From Rhodocaloribacter sp964552015 (GTDB taxonomy: Bacteria; Bacteroidota; Rhodothermia; Rhodothermales; ISCAR-4553), in assembly GCA_964552015.1 (NCBI GenBank), contig CAZKFR010000005.1:1-64000 (forward strand): DNA of 64,000 bases. Direction: 5' to 3'. The notes under the pieces were generated by a model. It was not told where the DNA came from. It was given only the letters and a program-made list of their open reading frames with translations, and ran no database searches. A program made the translations under genes and the position numbers. Positions 32,374 to 41,119 of the stretch are shown here, piece after piece (position 1 is the first letter of the stretch; every line of letters begins with the position of its first letter).

Positions 32374-33849
32374 ATGGCTGACGCTATCACCCCGCGCTCC
32401 GAAGACTATTCCCAGTGGTACCTGGACATCGTGCGCCAGGCCGGGCTGGCGGACTACTCCCCCGTCCGCGGCTGCATGATCATCCGGCCCAATGGCTATG
32501 CCCTCTGGGAAAACATGCAGCGGGTCCTCGACGGCATGTTCAAAGAGACCGGCCACGAGAACGCCTATTTCCCGCTGTTCATCCCGGAGTCCTTCCTGGC
32601 GCGGGAAGCGGCCCACGTCGAGGGATTCGCCAAAGAGTGCGCCGTCGTGACCCACTCCCGGCTGAAAACCACCGAGGACGGCAAGGGACTCATCCCCGAC
32701 CCGGAATCGCGCCTGGAGGAAAACCTGATCGTCCGACCGACGAGCGAGACGATCATCTGGGATACGTACAGCCGCTGGATCCAGTCCTGGCGTGATCTGC
32801 CGATCAAGATCAACCAGTGGGCCAACGTGGTGCGCTGGGAGATGCGTACGCGGCTCTTTCTGCGCACAATGGAATTCCTCTGGCAGGAAGGCCACACCGC
32901 CCACGCCACGCGCGAGGAGGCCCTCGAAGAGACGCGCCTCATCCTCGACCTCTACACCCGCTTCGCCGAGGACTACATGGCCATGCCGGTCCTGCGCGGG
33001 GTCAAGTCGGAGAGCGAGCGCTTCGCCGGCGCCGTGGAAACCTACTGCATCGAAGCCCTGATGCAGGACGGCAAGGCCCTGCAGGCCGGCACCAGCCACT
33101 TCCTCGGGCAGAACTTTGCCCGGGCGTTCGAGTGCCGCTTCCAGAACCGCAACAACGAACTCGAATACGTCTGGTCTACGTCCTGGGGGGTCTCGACGCG
33201 CCTCATCGGAGCGCTGATCATGACCCACTCGGACGACCAGGGGCTTGTGTTGCCGCCCCGCCTGGCACCCACCCAGGTCGTCATCGTCCCCATCTACCGG
33301 AAGGACCCGGACCGGGCCACCGTCCTGGAGGCCGCCGACCGCCTCACCGGCGCCCTGAAGGACGCCGGGCTGCGCGTCAAGCTCGACGCCCGCGAGGGCT
33401 ACCGCCCCGGCTGGAAATTCAATGAATACGAGGTACAGGGCGTACCGGTCCGTCTCGCCCTCGGCCCGCGCGACGTCGCCAACGACACGGTCGAACTGGC
33501 CCGGCGCGACACCCGGACCAAGGAGACCGTCCCGCAGGCGGGTCTCGTCGACCGCGTTCGCGACACCCTCGAGGCCATGCAGCGCAACCTGTTCGATCGG
33601 GCGCTGGCCTTCCGCGAGGCCCACACCACCCGCGTCGACAGCTACGACGACTTCAAGGCTGTCCTCGAAGACAAGGGCGGCTTCCTGCTTGCCCACTGGG
33701 ACGGCACGGCGGAGACGGAGGCCCGCATCAAGGCCGAGACGACGGCCACGATCCGGTGCATCCCCCTCGACCAGGAAGAAGAACCGGGGGTCGATCCGGT
33801 CTCGGGGCGTCCCTCGCGCGGCCGCGTCGTCTACGCGAAGGCGTATTGA
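32374..33849 (+). CDS. proS: Proline--tRNA ligase (archaeal/eukaryote type, ProS type 3)
   Basis: Charges tRNA-Pro. 491 aa without the inserted editing domain, so it is the type-3 enzyme common in Bacteroidota, Deinococcus and archaea, not the E. coli type. Motif 2 region RPTSETIIWDTYSRWI near 116, FLRTMEFLWQEGHTAHAT near 165, and SWGVSTRLIGALIMTHSDDQGLVLPP near 270 (motif 3). Anticodon-binding and C-terminal domains follow, ending in a Tyr as usual for this type. Start at ATG 32374. Its long leader may regulate it. Confidence 0.97.
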   Translation: MADAITPRSEDYSQWYLDIVRQAGLADYSPVRGCMIIRPNGYALWENMQRVLDGMFKETGHENAYFPLFIPESFLAREAAHVEGFAKECAVVTHSRLKTTEDGKGLIPDPESRLEENLIVRPTSETIIWDTYSRWIQSWRDLPIKINQWANVVRWEMRTRLFLRTMEFLWQEGHTAHATREEALEETRLILDLYTRFAEDYMAMPVLRGVKSESERFAGAVETYCIEALMQDGKALQAGTSHFLGQNFARAFECRFQNRNNELEYVWSTSWGVSTRLIGALIMTHSDDQGLVLPPRLAPTQVVIVPIYRKDPDRATVLEAADRLTGALKDAGLRVKLDAREGYRPGWKFNEYEVQGVPVRLALGPRDVANDTVELARRDTRTKETVPQAGLVDRVRDTLEAMQRNLFDRALAFREAHTTRVDSYDDFKAVLEDKGGFLLAHWDGTAETEARIKAETTATIRCIPLDQEEEPGVDPVSGRPSRGRVVYAKAY

Positions 33850-33925
33850 GGCGCCTGGCGCTTCAGATCCCCGCGTGATGGACGATCCTGACAGGGAGAC
33901 GTCCTGGAGGGGATCCGGGTATGCC

Positions 33926-33955
33926 TTGCAGGACCGCCCGTACTCCGTTACTTTG
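33926..33955 (+). promoter_or_regulatory. Putative Bacteroidota-type promoter of the TonB receptor gene
   Basis: TTG (33926-33928), 19 nt, then TTACTTTG (33948-33955), one mismatch from TAnnTTTG. It lies about 140 nt upstream of the ATG at 34095, leaving a leader of about 130 nt. No start site data. Confidence 0.45.
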
Positions 33956-34094
33956 CGCCTTCAGCACACCCCGCGGAACGACCGGTCGGTTGCTTCGTTG
34001 GGACCCCCAGACGTTCCACCTCCCATTCAGACCCTGGCATATCGACGAAGCGTTACCATCTCTGCTTTTTCTCTCGAACCGTCGTCGTTTGCCC

Positions 34095-36581
34095 ATGCGT
34101 GTACTGGTTGCGCTCGCCGTGCTGGCGCTGGCCCTGGTCGTGCCCCTCCATGCCCAGAACTGGGGTGAAGTTCGCGGACGCATCACCGCCGCCGATACGG
34201 AGGCGCCGCTCCCCGGCGTGACCGTCGTGGTGGCCGGCACCAACTTCGGCACGGCTTCCGATGCCCGGGGCGTCTACCGCCTCCGTCTACCCGAAGGGGC
34301 TTACGTCCTGCGTTTCTCGGCCATCGGCTTTACGCCGCGGATCGACTCTGTACAGGTGCGCCGGGACCGCAGCGTCACGCTCGACGTGGCCCTGCGCCCT
34401 GCCACGATCCGCCTCGACGAAGTAACGGTCGAGGAGCGTGCCATCGACGAAGCCGCCGGGGTTTTCGAGGTCAACCCGCGCACGGTGCAGGACATCCCCA
34501 TGCCGATCAACGACGGGCTGCGCGCCCTGAAAACCATGCCGGGCGTGGCCACCAACAACGAACTCTCCAACCAGTACTCGGTACGGGGTGGCGGCTTCAA
34601 CGAGAACCTGATCTTCATCAACGGCTTCGAGGTCTTCCTCCCCTTCCGGCCGCGTCAGGGTGAGCAGGAGGGGCTGAGCCTGCTCAACATTGACCTGGCC
34701 GAGCGGATGACCCTGTACACCGGCGGCTTCCCGGCCCGCTATGGCGGCAAGTTGTCCTCGGCCCTGGATGTCCAGTATCGCCGTCCCGACCGAACCCGGG
34801 CGCCCCTGCAGGGTTCGGCTTACGCCTCCCTCCTGGACGCCGGCCTCAGCGGCGGTGCCTCCGCCCTGGACGGACGCCTGGGCTGGCTCGTCGGCCTCCG
34901 CAAGTCGCGGCCTCGCCGTTTCTTCGCCACCCAGGAACTGAAGGGCGAGTACGACCCCGATTACACGGATGTACAGGCCCAGCTTACCTTCACCCTGACC
35001 CCCGGCCACACCATCGAGGCGCTGGGCATCTGGGCCGAGCATACCTTCACGCTCGACCCCAGCGCACGCAAGACCTTTTTCGGCACGCTGAGCCAGGATA
35101 ACCGGCAGGCCCCCTCCAACCTGAAATCGCTCTGGATCAGTTACGACCCCGGCAGCGAAGAACGGGATGGGTATGCGACCCGCTTCGCCGGCGTGCGCCT
35201 TGCGAACCAGGTCACGTCGCGGCTTCATCTGGAGCACGACGTCTCGTACTTCCAGACCGAAGAAGAGGAAGTCTTCACGCTCGCCGGCTCGTCCGTCCTG
35301 TTTCAGGTCGATCCCGGCAGTGACAACCCGCAGGGCGGCGAAGGGCTTTTCCCCATCGGCACCTCGCGGCAGGAAGAGCGTGCCGACAACCGGGTGCAGG
35401 TGACGATGTGGACGGGTCAGAGCCGCGCCTACCTGAAGCGGGACCGCCATTCCGTCGAGGCCGGCGTCTTCTACCGCCACCTCACCTTCGACGACCGCCT
35501 GGACGAGGCCACGATCGTCACGGGTCGCTCGACCGAGGGCGAGGTCATTCAGATCCGGGCCAACGAACTGAACGACAGCGCCTCGCTCGACGCCTACCAG
35601 ACCGGCCTGTACCTCCAGGATCGCGTGGACGTGCTCGCGGAGGAGCCCGGCCGCTTCGTCGTGACGGGCGGCCTCCGCGCCGACTACTTCTCCTTCAACG
35701 ACGAATGGACGCTCTCGCCCCGCCTCTCGACCCGTTTCCGCCTCGACGAGCGCACGACCCTGCTGGGCGCCTGGGGCATCTACTACCAGGCCCCGACCTA
35801 TCGTGAACTGCGCGGCCAGCCCGAGCCCGGCGAGACCATCCTCGGCGCCCTCAACCACGACCTTCGCTCCCAGCGCTCCATCCAGTACGTCGCCGGCGTC
35901 GAGCACTTCCTCCCACAGCAACGCTTCTACCTGCGCGGCGAGGTCTATTACAAAGCCCTGCACAACCTGATCACCTACGACATCGAAAACGTGCGTGTGC
36001 TCTACTCCGGGGAGAACGACGCGGACGGGTTCGTCTACGGGCTGGATCTCCAGCTGCGCGGGGAGTTCGTACCGGGCCTGGAGAGCTGGGTCAACTACAG
36101 CTTTCTCGTCGCCCGTGAGCGGTTCCGCCCCGCCTTCGCCGACGAACACCGGCAGGGCCTGCTGCCGCGCCCGACGGACCAGCGCCACACCCTCTCGCTC
36201 TTCGTCCAGGACTACATCCCCGGGGACATGACCTGGAAGATCCACCTGCGGACCCTCTTTGGCAGCGGCCTGCCCTACACGCCGCCCATCCCCGGCCCGC
36301 GCCTGGGCAACCTGGTCACCCAGGTCCCCGGCGATCGCTTCTCCGCCCGCTACCCGCGCTACTTCCGGTTCGACATCGGCCTGACCAAGAACATCGCCGT
36401 GTTCGAGCACGGCCTCAGCGGCCCCATCCGGCTCGAACTGACGGGCGAGATCCTGAACGTGTTCAACATGGTCAACACGGTCGAGTACACCTGGGTGCCC
36501 GACGCCGCCGGCATCTGGAACCGGATTCCCACGCGCCTGACGCCCCGGACGCTGAACGTCCGCCTGCGCGTGGATTTCTGA
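34095..36581 (+). CDS. TonB-dependent receptor with carboxypeptidase-regulatory-like domain
   Basis: 828 aa outer-membrane receptor. Signal peptide about 1-20 (LHA/Q). A carboxypeptidase-regulatory domain follows (about 24-105, VRGRITAADTEAPLPGVTVVVAGT). The plug domain (about 125-235) has TMPGVATNNELSNQYSVRGGGFNENLIFINGFEVF, and the beta-barrel runs to the C-terminal NVRLRVDF. No SusD partner is adjacent, so it is probably not a SusCD glycan system. The substrate (siderophore, vitamin, peptide or sugar) cannot be read from sequence. Confidence 0.93.
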   Translation: MRVLVALAVLALALVVPLHAQNWGEVRGRITAADTEAPLPGVTVVVAGTNFGTASDARGVYRLRLPEGAYVLRFSAIGFTPRIDSVQVRRDRSVTLDVALRPATIRLDEVTVEERAIDEAAGVFEVNPRTVQDIPMPINDGLRALKTMPGVATNNELSNQYSVRGGGFNENLIFINGFEVFLPFRPRQGEQEGLSLLNIDLAERMTLYTGGFPARYGGKLSSALDVQYRRPDRTRAPLQGSAYASLLDAGLSGGASALDGRLGWLVGLRKSRPRRFFATQELKGEYDPDYTDVQAQLTFTLTPGHTIEALGIWAEHTFTLDPSARKTFFGTLSQDNRQAPSNLKSLWISYDPGSEERDGYATRFAGVRLANQVTSRLHLEHDVSYFQTEEEEVFTLAGSSVLFQVDPGSDNPQGGEGLFPIGTSRQEERADNRVQVTMWTGQSRAYLKRDRHSVEAGVFYRHLTFDDRLDEATIVTGRSTEGEVIQIRANELNDSASLDAYQTGLYLQDRVDVLAEEPGRFVVTGGLRADYFSFNDEWTLSPRLSTRFRLDERTTLLGAWGIYYQAPTYRELRGQPEPGETILGALNHDLRSQRSIQYVAGVEHFLPQQRFYLRGEVYYKALHNLITYDIENVRVLYSGENDADGFVYGLDLQLRGEFVPGLESWVNYSFLVARERFRPAFADEHRQGLLPRPTDQRHTLSLFVQDYIPGDMTWKIHLRTLFGSGLPYTPPIPGPRLGNLVTQVPGDRFSARYPRYFRFDIGLTKNIAVFEHGLSGPIRLELTGEILNVFNMVNTVEYTWVPDAAGIWNRIPTRLTPRTLNVRLRVDF

Positions 36582-36608
36582 CCGAATGCCCGCACAGGCC
36601 GTCGGTCC

Positions 36609-37292
36609 TCATCGTGCCGTCGTGCCGGCGAAATGACGGCGGCTGAGATGGTGCGCCCGGCGGGTGGGTTCGGGCAGGCGGAAACGCGGCGCCGAGGCCA
36701 GCGTCAGGGCCACCGCCTCGGGCAGGGTGATCCGGTGGCCGATGCTCACATAGACCGGCCGCACGCCGGTGCGCGTCCGCACGACGGCCCCGATGACCTC
36801 CTCTCCGTCTCGCAGCCAGGCCACGGCGCCCTTCTCGGGCCCGGGTTCATCGTGCGTGCCGCACAGCCGGGTCTTGGCCACCCCGAAGGTCGGGTGGTCG
36901 AGCAGCACACCCAGATGGGCGGCCAGCCCCATGCGGCGCGGGTGCGCGATGCCCTGGCTGTCGGTCACGAAGACGTCCGGCCAGACGCGGAGCCCTTCGA
37001 GGGCGGGCAGGATAGCCGGAATCTCGCGGAAGCTGAGCAGCCCCGCGACGTAGGGGAAGGCCACCGGCCCGCGCCAGACCGCCTCGTCGCAGACCTCCAG
37101 GGCCGGATACGTGAGCACTACGACGGCAGCCTGGACCTCCCGGCCCCGCACGCTCACGTCGATGCCGGCCAGCGTCTCCGGCGGGCGCACGAGCGGTTCG
37201 ATCCGCACCCGGCCGGCCAGGCCGCGCTGGATCGCCACCGCTTCGGCCGGCGACACCTCCCAGGGGTGCGGTGCGTGCAGTTTGACAGGCAT
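36609..37292 (-). CDS. nfi: Endonuclease V (deoxyinosine 3' endonuclease)
   Basis: DNA repair nuclease that nicks one phosphodiester 3' to deoxyinosine. 227 aa from ATG 37292 (37313 is also possible). The expected active-site residues are present: D45 (AGIDVSV), E90 (GLLSFREIPAI), D111 in TDSQGIAHPRRMGLAAHLG, and H186 (VSIGHRITLPEA). The usual DGxG is DSQG here, a mild change. Convergent with the TonB gene (27 nt apart) and divergent from the DUF5683 gene (72 nt). Confidence 0.95.
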   Translation of the reverse strand: MPVKLHAPHPWEVSPAEAVAIQRGLAGRVRIEPLVRPPETLAGIDVSVRGREVQAAVVVLTYPALEVCDEAVWRGPVAFPYVAGLLSFREIPAILPALEGLRVWPDVFVTDSQGIAHPRRMGLAAHLGVLLDHPTFGVAKTRLCGTHDEPGPEKGAVAWLRDGEEVIGAVVRTRTGVRPVYVSIGHRITLPEAVALTLASAPRFRLPEPTRRAHHLSRRHFAGTTAR

Positions 37293-37364
37293 GGGGAACA
37301 CCGGGGCCATCACGAGACGTCAGAACGCCCGCAAGATACGATCTCCGCTGCTCATCTCCGACCC

Positions 37365-38042
37365 ATGTCCGTCCTCCCTCGCCTCACGGTCCTTGTCCTG
37401 GTAGCCTTCCTGGCTGCCCCGTCCGCCGATGCCCGTCAGGTCCAGCAGCCCGCAGCACACCCTCCCCGCTCACCCGGGCAGGCGTTCGCCCTGAGCCTCG
37501 TGCTCCCGGGCCTGGGCCACCGCTATGCCCAGCACGGGCGCTGGGGACGCGGCACCTTCTATGCCCTGGCCGATGCCGGCCTGTGGCTGGGCCTCCTCGG
37601 GACGGAATGGCGGCGGCAGGCCCTGGTTCAGAGCTTCGAAACCCTCGCCGCCACCCGGGCCGGCGCCCGGGTCGAGGACAAAGACCGCACGTTCTTCCTC
37701 AACCTGGCTGCGTACCATTCCTCGGACGAATACGTGGCCGTCCAGCTGCGCAACCGTGCCTGGGACCGGATCGACTACGTGGCCGACCCGGCGTTCCAGT
37801 GGGCCTGGGCCTCCGAGGAAGATTTCCTGACGTTTCGCCGGCTCCGCAGGGATGCCGAAACCCTCCGCAACCGCCGCTTTGTCCTCGCCGCCGCCCTCGT
37901 CGCCAACCGCCTCCTCGCCGGGTTGACGGCCCTCCGCGCCGCCCGCCATGCCAACCGGAACGTCCCTCCGCTCCAGCTTTCCCTGGCCGCCCCGCCCCCC
38001 GGCACCGACCTCCCCCGCCTCCAGGTTGCCGTCACGTTCTGA
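37365..38042 (+). CDS. Secreted/membrane DUF5683-like protein
   Basis: 225 aa. Signal sequence about 1-23. The segment ALSLVLPGLGHRYAQHGRWGRGTFYALADAGLWLGLLG (about 45-82) matches the pattern of DUF5683 proteins of Bacteroidota, with a hydrophobic hairpin. A second hydrophobic stretch is near 172-190. Function unknown, presumably envelope. The stop is 8 nt from the convergent yraN-like gene. Confidence 0.7.
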   Translation: MSVLPRLTVLVLVAFLAAPSADARQVQQPAAHPPRSPGQAFALSLVLPGLGHRYAQHGRWGRGTFYALADAGLWLGLLGTEWRRQALVQSFETLAATRAGARVEDKDRTFFLNLAAYHSSDEYVAVQLRNRAWDRIDYVADPAFQWAWASEEDFLTFRRLRRDAETLRNRRFVLAAALVANRLLAGLTALRAARHANRNVPPLQLSLAAPPPGTDLPRLQVAVTF

Positions 38043-38050
38043 GGCCCGCG

Positions 38051-38431
38051 TCAGAACTTCCAGAACGCGTCCCGGAAATGTTCGATGCGGGGCGTTGCGC
38101 CGTCGATCAGGATGCTGACCACGTCGAAGCGACAGGGCATCCCGTCCATCCGGTTCTCGTGCAGATAGGCCTCGGCGGCCTTGATCACGTTGCGTTTCTT
38201 CTCCTCGGTGACCGCCTCCTCAGGATGGCCGTAGCCGAGTCCGGACCGGGTCTTCACCTCCACGAAAACGAGTTCACCGCCCTCTTCGTACCGCGCCGCC
38301 GGCTCAAAACAGACCAGATCCACCTCGGCCCGTTCGAACCGGTAATTCCGTTCCAGGATGCGAAACCCTTGTTGCTCCAGGAAGGCCGCGGCCAGCTCCT
38401 CCCCGTGGGTACCCAGATCGCGTGTCGTCAT
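38051..38431 (-). CDS. YraN family (UPF0102) endonuclease-like protein
   Basis: 126 aa. Restriction-endonuclease-like fold signature: GTHGEELAAAFLEQQGFRILERNYR near 8, AEVDLVCFE near 35 and LVFVEVKTRSG near 53, i.e. the D...E-x-K nuclease triad. Family members are often near rnhB or penicillin-binding genes, and their role is unclear (DNA uptake or repair suggested). Here it is alone, divergent from the gene at 38655. Confidence 0.93.
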   Translation of the reverse strand: MTTRDLGTHGEELAAAFLEQQGFRILERNYRFERAEVDLVCFEPAARYEEGGELVFVEVKTRSGLGYGHPEEAVTEEKKRNVIKAAEAYLHENRMDGMPCRFDVVSILIDGATPRIEHFRDAFWKF

Positions 38432-38654
38432 CGCTCCGTGCGTGTCCAGAACAAGATCCTTTACGGGCTTGTAAGTTACGCCGAATTATCGCATCTTGGT
38501 ACGAATTTTCTGCGGTACGGGGCGAACCCTGGTTTCTGGTGACGGAAGCGCATTTCCCTGGCGTCTGCGTTCGCTGCCTGCCCGCTACCGGCGTTAGTCA
38601 GTTCGTTTGGCCGGTGCCTCAACCGATCGTTTCTCTCTTCACCGGTCTTCAGCC

Positions 38655-40628
38655 ATGCGAAGCATATTCTCTCGGGCGCTGCTGGCAGCGTGCCTGCTCC
38701 TCTCCGTACCCGCCAACACCCACGCCCAGGATGCCGGGAAAGCCCGCCAGGATGCCGAACGTTCGGCCCGAACCGCCGAGACCCCACGCTCGCTGACGGG
38801 CGCACGTACGCCGTGTGTGGGCGGCAGCGCCGGCGGCTTCGCCTGCCAGAACGTCGACCTGGTGGCCCGCCTCGTCTCGGCCGACCTGGGCGGCGGCAGC
38901 GGCGTCGACCTGAACGACATCTGGGGCTGGACCGACCCCGTCACGGGCGTCGAATACGCACTCGTCGGGCTGGAGAACGGTACGGCGTTCGTCGACCTCT
39001 CCGACCCGGAAAACCCGGTCTTCGTGGGGCACCTGCCCACGCACTCCTTCTCCTCGCTCTGGCGGGACATCAAGGTGTACCAGGACCATGCCTTCATCGT
39101 CAGCGAAGCCAGCGGCCACGGGATGCAGGTCTTCGACCTGACCCAGCTTCGCAGCGTGACCACACCGCCGGTAACGTTTTCCGAGACGGCGCACTTCGGC
39201 GGCGTCGGGAACACGCACAACATCGTCATCAACGAGGAGACGGGGTTCGCCTACCTGGTCGGCTCCACCTTCGGCGGGCAGAACCTCTGCGGCGGCGGCC
39301 TCTACATGGTCGACATCCGAATCCCCGCCCAGCCCGCCTTTGCCGGCTGCTTCGGCGGCGACGGGTACACGCACGACGCGCAGTGCGTCGTCTACCACGG
39401 GCCGGACACCGAGCACGTGGGTAAAGAGATCTGCTTCGCCTCGAACGAGGACACGATCACCATCGTGGACGTGACCGACAAGAGCCGGCCCGTCATGATC
39501 TCCCGTACCGGCTATGCGCAATCCAGCTACACGCATCAGGGCTGGCTCACCGAAGACCACACCCATTTCCTGCTGGATGATGAACTGGACGAGTCCTCCT
39601 TCGGCCTCAACACCACGACCCGTATCTGGGACGTCTCGGACCTGGACGACCCCGTCCTGCGCACCGTCTACACGCACAGCGTCGGCTCGATCGATCACAA
39701 CCAGTACGTCGTCGGCCACCACGCCTACCAGTCGAACTATACGAGCGGCCTGCGCATCCTGAACATCGAGAACCTCGACAGCCCGTTCGAAGAAGCTTAC
39801 TTCGACACGTACAGCGCCAGCAACAGCAAGTCGTTCGTGGGCACGTGGAGCAATTACCCGTTCTTCGCAAGCGGGCTGGTCATCGTGAGCGACATCACGG
39901 GCGGGCTGTTCATCCTCGAGCCGACGCTCGACGGGACGCCGCCTCCGGACGAACTGGTCATCACCCTCACCCCCGAGCAGAACGACATCATCATCGGCGC
40001 CGGCGGGGGCTCGTTCACCTATGACCTGAGCGTGACGAACAACGGCGCTACGAGCCGGCTCGTGGATGTGTGGATCACCATCTCCGGCAACGGCGTCAAC
40101 CGTACCCTGGGGCCCGTGAGCCGGACCCTGAATGCGGGGCAGACCCTGGCCCGGACGCTCCAGCAGAACATCCCCGCAGGCGCCCCGGCCGGCATGTACA
40201 CCGTCACCGGCAGCGCCGGCACGTTCCCGGTGGCCGACGCCACGGACAGCTTCACGTTCGAGAAGACGGCCGCCAAGGGCGGAGGCCTTACCGTGGCGGA
40301 CTGGAGCGGCACCCTCACGCTGGCGGAAGCGGACACGCCGGAAGCCCCTGCCCAGATCGCGCTGTTGTCCAACTACCCCAACCCGTTCAACCCGCAGACG
40401 ACCATCACGTACGTGCTCAACGAAGCGTCGTCCGTGACCCTGGCCGTCTACGACGAACTCGGGCGCCGGGTGCGCACGCTGGTTCAGGGCCAGCAGGCAG
40501 CCGGCACGTACCGGGTCACCTGGGACGCCACGCGGGCGACGGGAGGACGGGTGCCCTCCGGGCTGTACTTCGTGCGTCTGGAAGCCGGCGGGCAGACCGT
40601 CACCCGCAGCATGATGCTGCTCAAGTGA
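38655..40628 (+). CDS. Secreted choice-of-anchor B family protein with FlgD/T9SS-type sorting domain
   Basis: 657 aa. Signal peptide about 1-24 (THA/Q). The choice-of-anchor B domain (about 45-435) is a beta-propeller-like region with LVARLVSADLGGGSGVDLNDIWGW and repeated VDLSDPENP/VDVTDKSRP/WDVSDLDDP motifs. Next come an Ig-like stretch (about 440-540) and a C-terminal FlgD-like domain with LLSNYPNPFNPQTTI near 572 and ending in RSMMLLK. The last domain acts as a Type IX secretion/Por sorting signal in Bacteroidota and relatives. Probably cell-surface or released; ligand unknown. The stop overlaps the convergent response regulator by 8 nt. Confidence 0.9.
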   Translation: MRSIFSRALLAACLLLSVPANTHAQDAGKARQDAERSARTAETPRSLTGARTPCVGGSAGGFACQNVDLVARLVSADLGGGSGVDLNDIWGWTDPVTGVEYALVGLENGTAFVDLSDPENPVFVGHLPTHSFSSLWRDIKVYQDHAFIVSEASGHGMQVFDLTQLRSVTTPPVTFSETAHFGGVGNTHNIVINEETGFAYLVGSTFGGQNLCGGGLYMVDIRIPAQPAFAGCFGGDGYTHDAQCVVYHGPDTEHVGKEICFASNEDTITIVDVTDKSRPVMISRTGYAQSSYTHQGWLTEDHTHFLLDDELDESSFGLNTTTRIWDVSDLDDPVLRTVYTHSVGSIDHNQYVVGHHAYQSNYTSGLRILNIENLDSPFEEAYFDTYSASNSKSFVGTWSNYPFFASGLVIVSDITGGLFILEPTLDGTPPPDELVITLTPEQNDIIIGAGGGSFTYDLSVTNNGATSRLVDVWITISGNGVNRTLGPVSRTLNAGQTLARTLQQNIPAGAPAGMYTVTGSAGTFPVADATDSFTFEKTAAKGGGLTVADWSGTLTLAEADTPEAPAQIALLSNYPNPFNPQTTITYVLNEASSVTLAVYDELGRRVRTLVQGQQAAGTYRVTWDATRATGGRVPSGLYFVRLEAGGQTVTRSMMLLK

Positions 40629-41067
40629 GCCGGCCGCTCCGGCCCAGGCGCCGCTCGATGGTGTGCCAGCGATCGCCGATCTCCTGGTCGCCCACGTCGA
40701 GGGCATAGGCCACGGCGTCGAGGAAGCGCTGCTCCTTGCCGGCGAATGTCTGCTTGGCAAAGAACCACTCCGCGTTCCCGTCCTTGAGCAGCGCCTTGAC
40801 CTCCTCGTCCGAGAGGTAGCCACTGAGGCATACGACCGGCAGGCCGGCCTCGGCCATGAGTGCGAGCCCCTGCCGGTCATAAGCGTCGCCGGGGATCAGG
40901 CTCACGTCGACGACGGCCGCCCGGACGGGATGCGCCTGCACGAGGCGCAGCGCCTCCTCGTAGGTATCGGCCAGGAGCACGGCATAGCCGGCCTCCTCCA
41001 GGATCCGGCGCACCTCACGCTGCCAGGCGCGTTCATCCTCAACGAGCAGTATCGTCTCCTTTTCCAT
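40621..41067 (-). CDS. Single-domain response regulator
   Basis: 148 aa. Receiver domain from the start (LLVEDERAWQREVRRILEEAGY), phosphoacceptor Asp in AAVVDVSLIPGD near 54, Ser in CLSGYLSD near 84 and Lys in FFAKQTF near 104. No output domain, so it acts through protein contacts, perhaps in a phosphorelay. Encoded 52 nt after the GAF histidine kinase, its probable partner. Start at ATG 41067. Confidence 0.9.
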   Translation of the reverse strand: MEKETILLVEDERAWQREVRRILEEAGYAVLLADTYEEALRLVQAHPVRAAVVDVSLIPGDAYDRQGLALMAEAGLPVVCLSGYLSDEEVKALLKDGNAEWFFAKQTFAGKEQRFLDAVAYALDVGDQEIGDRWHTIERRLGRSGRLT

Positions 41068-41119
41068 ATAAGCGTCTCTGGTCTTCCGGCCCGGGCGGCC
41101 GGCTGCCGCAAGATACACG

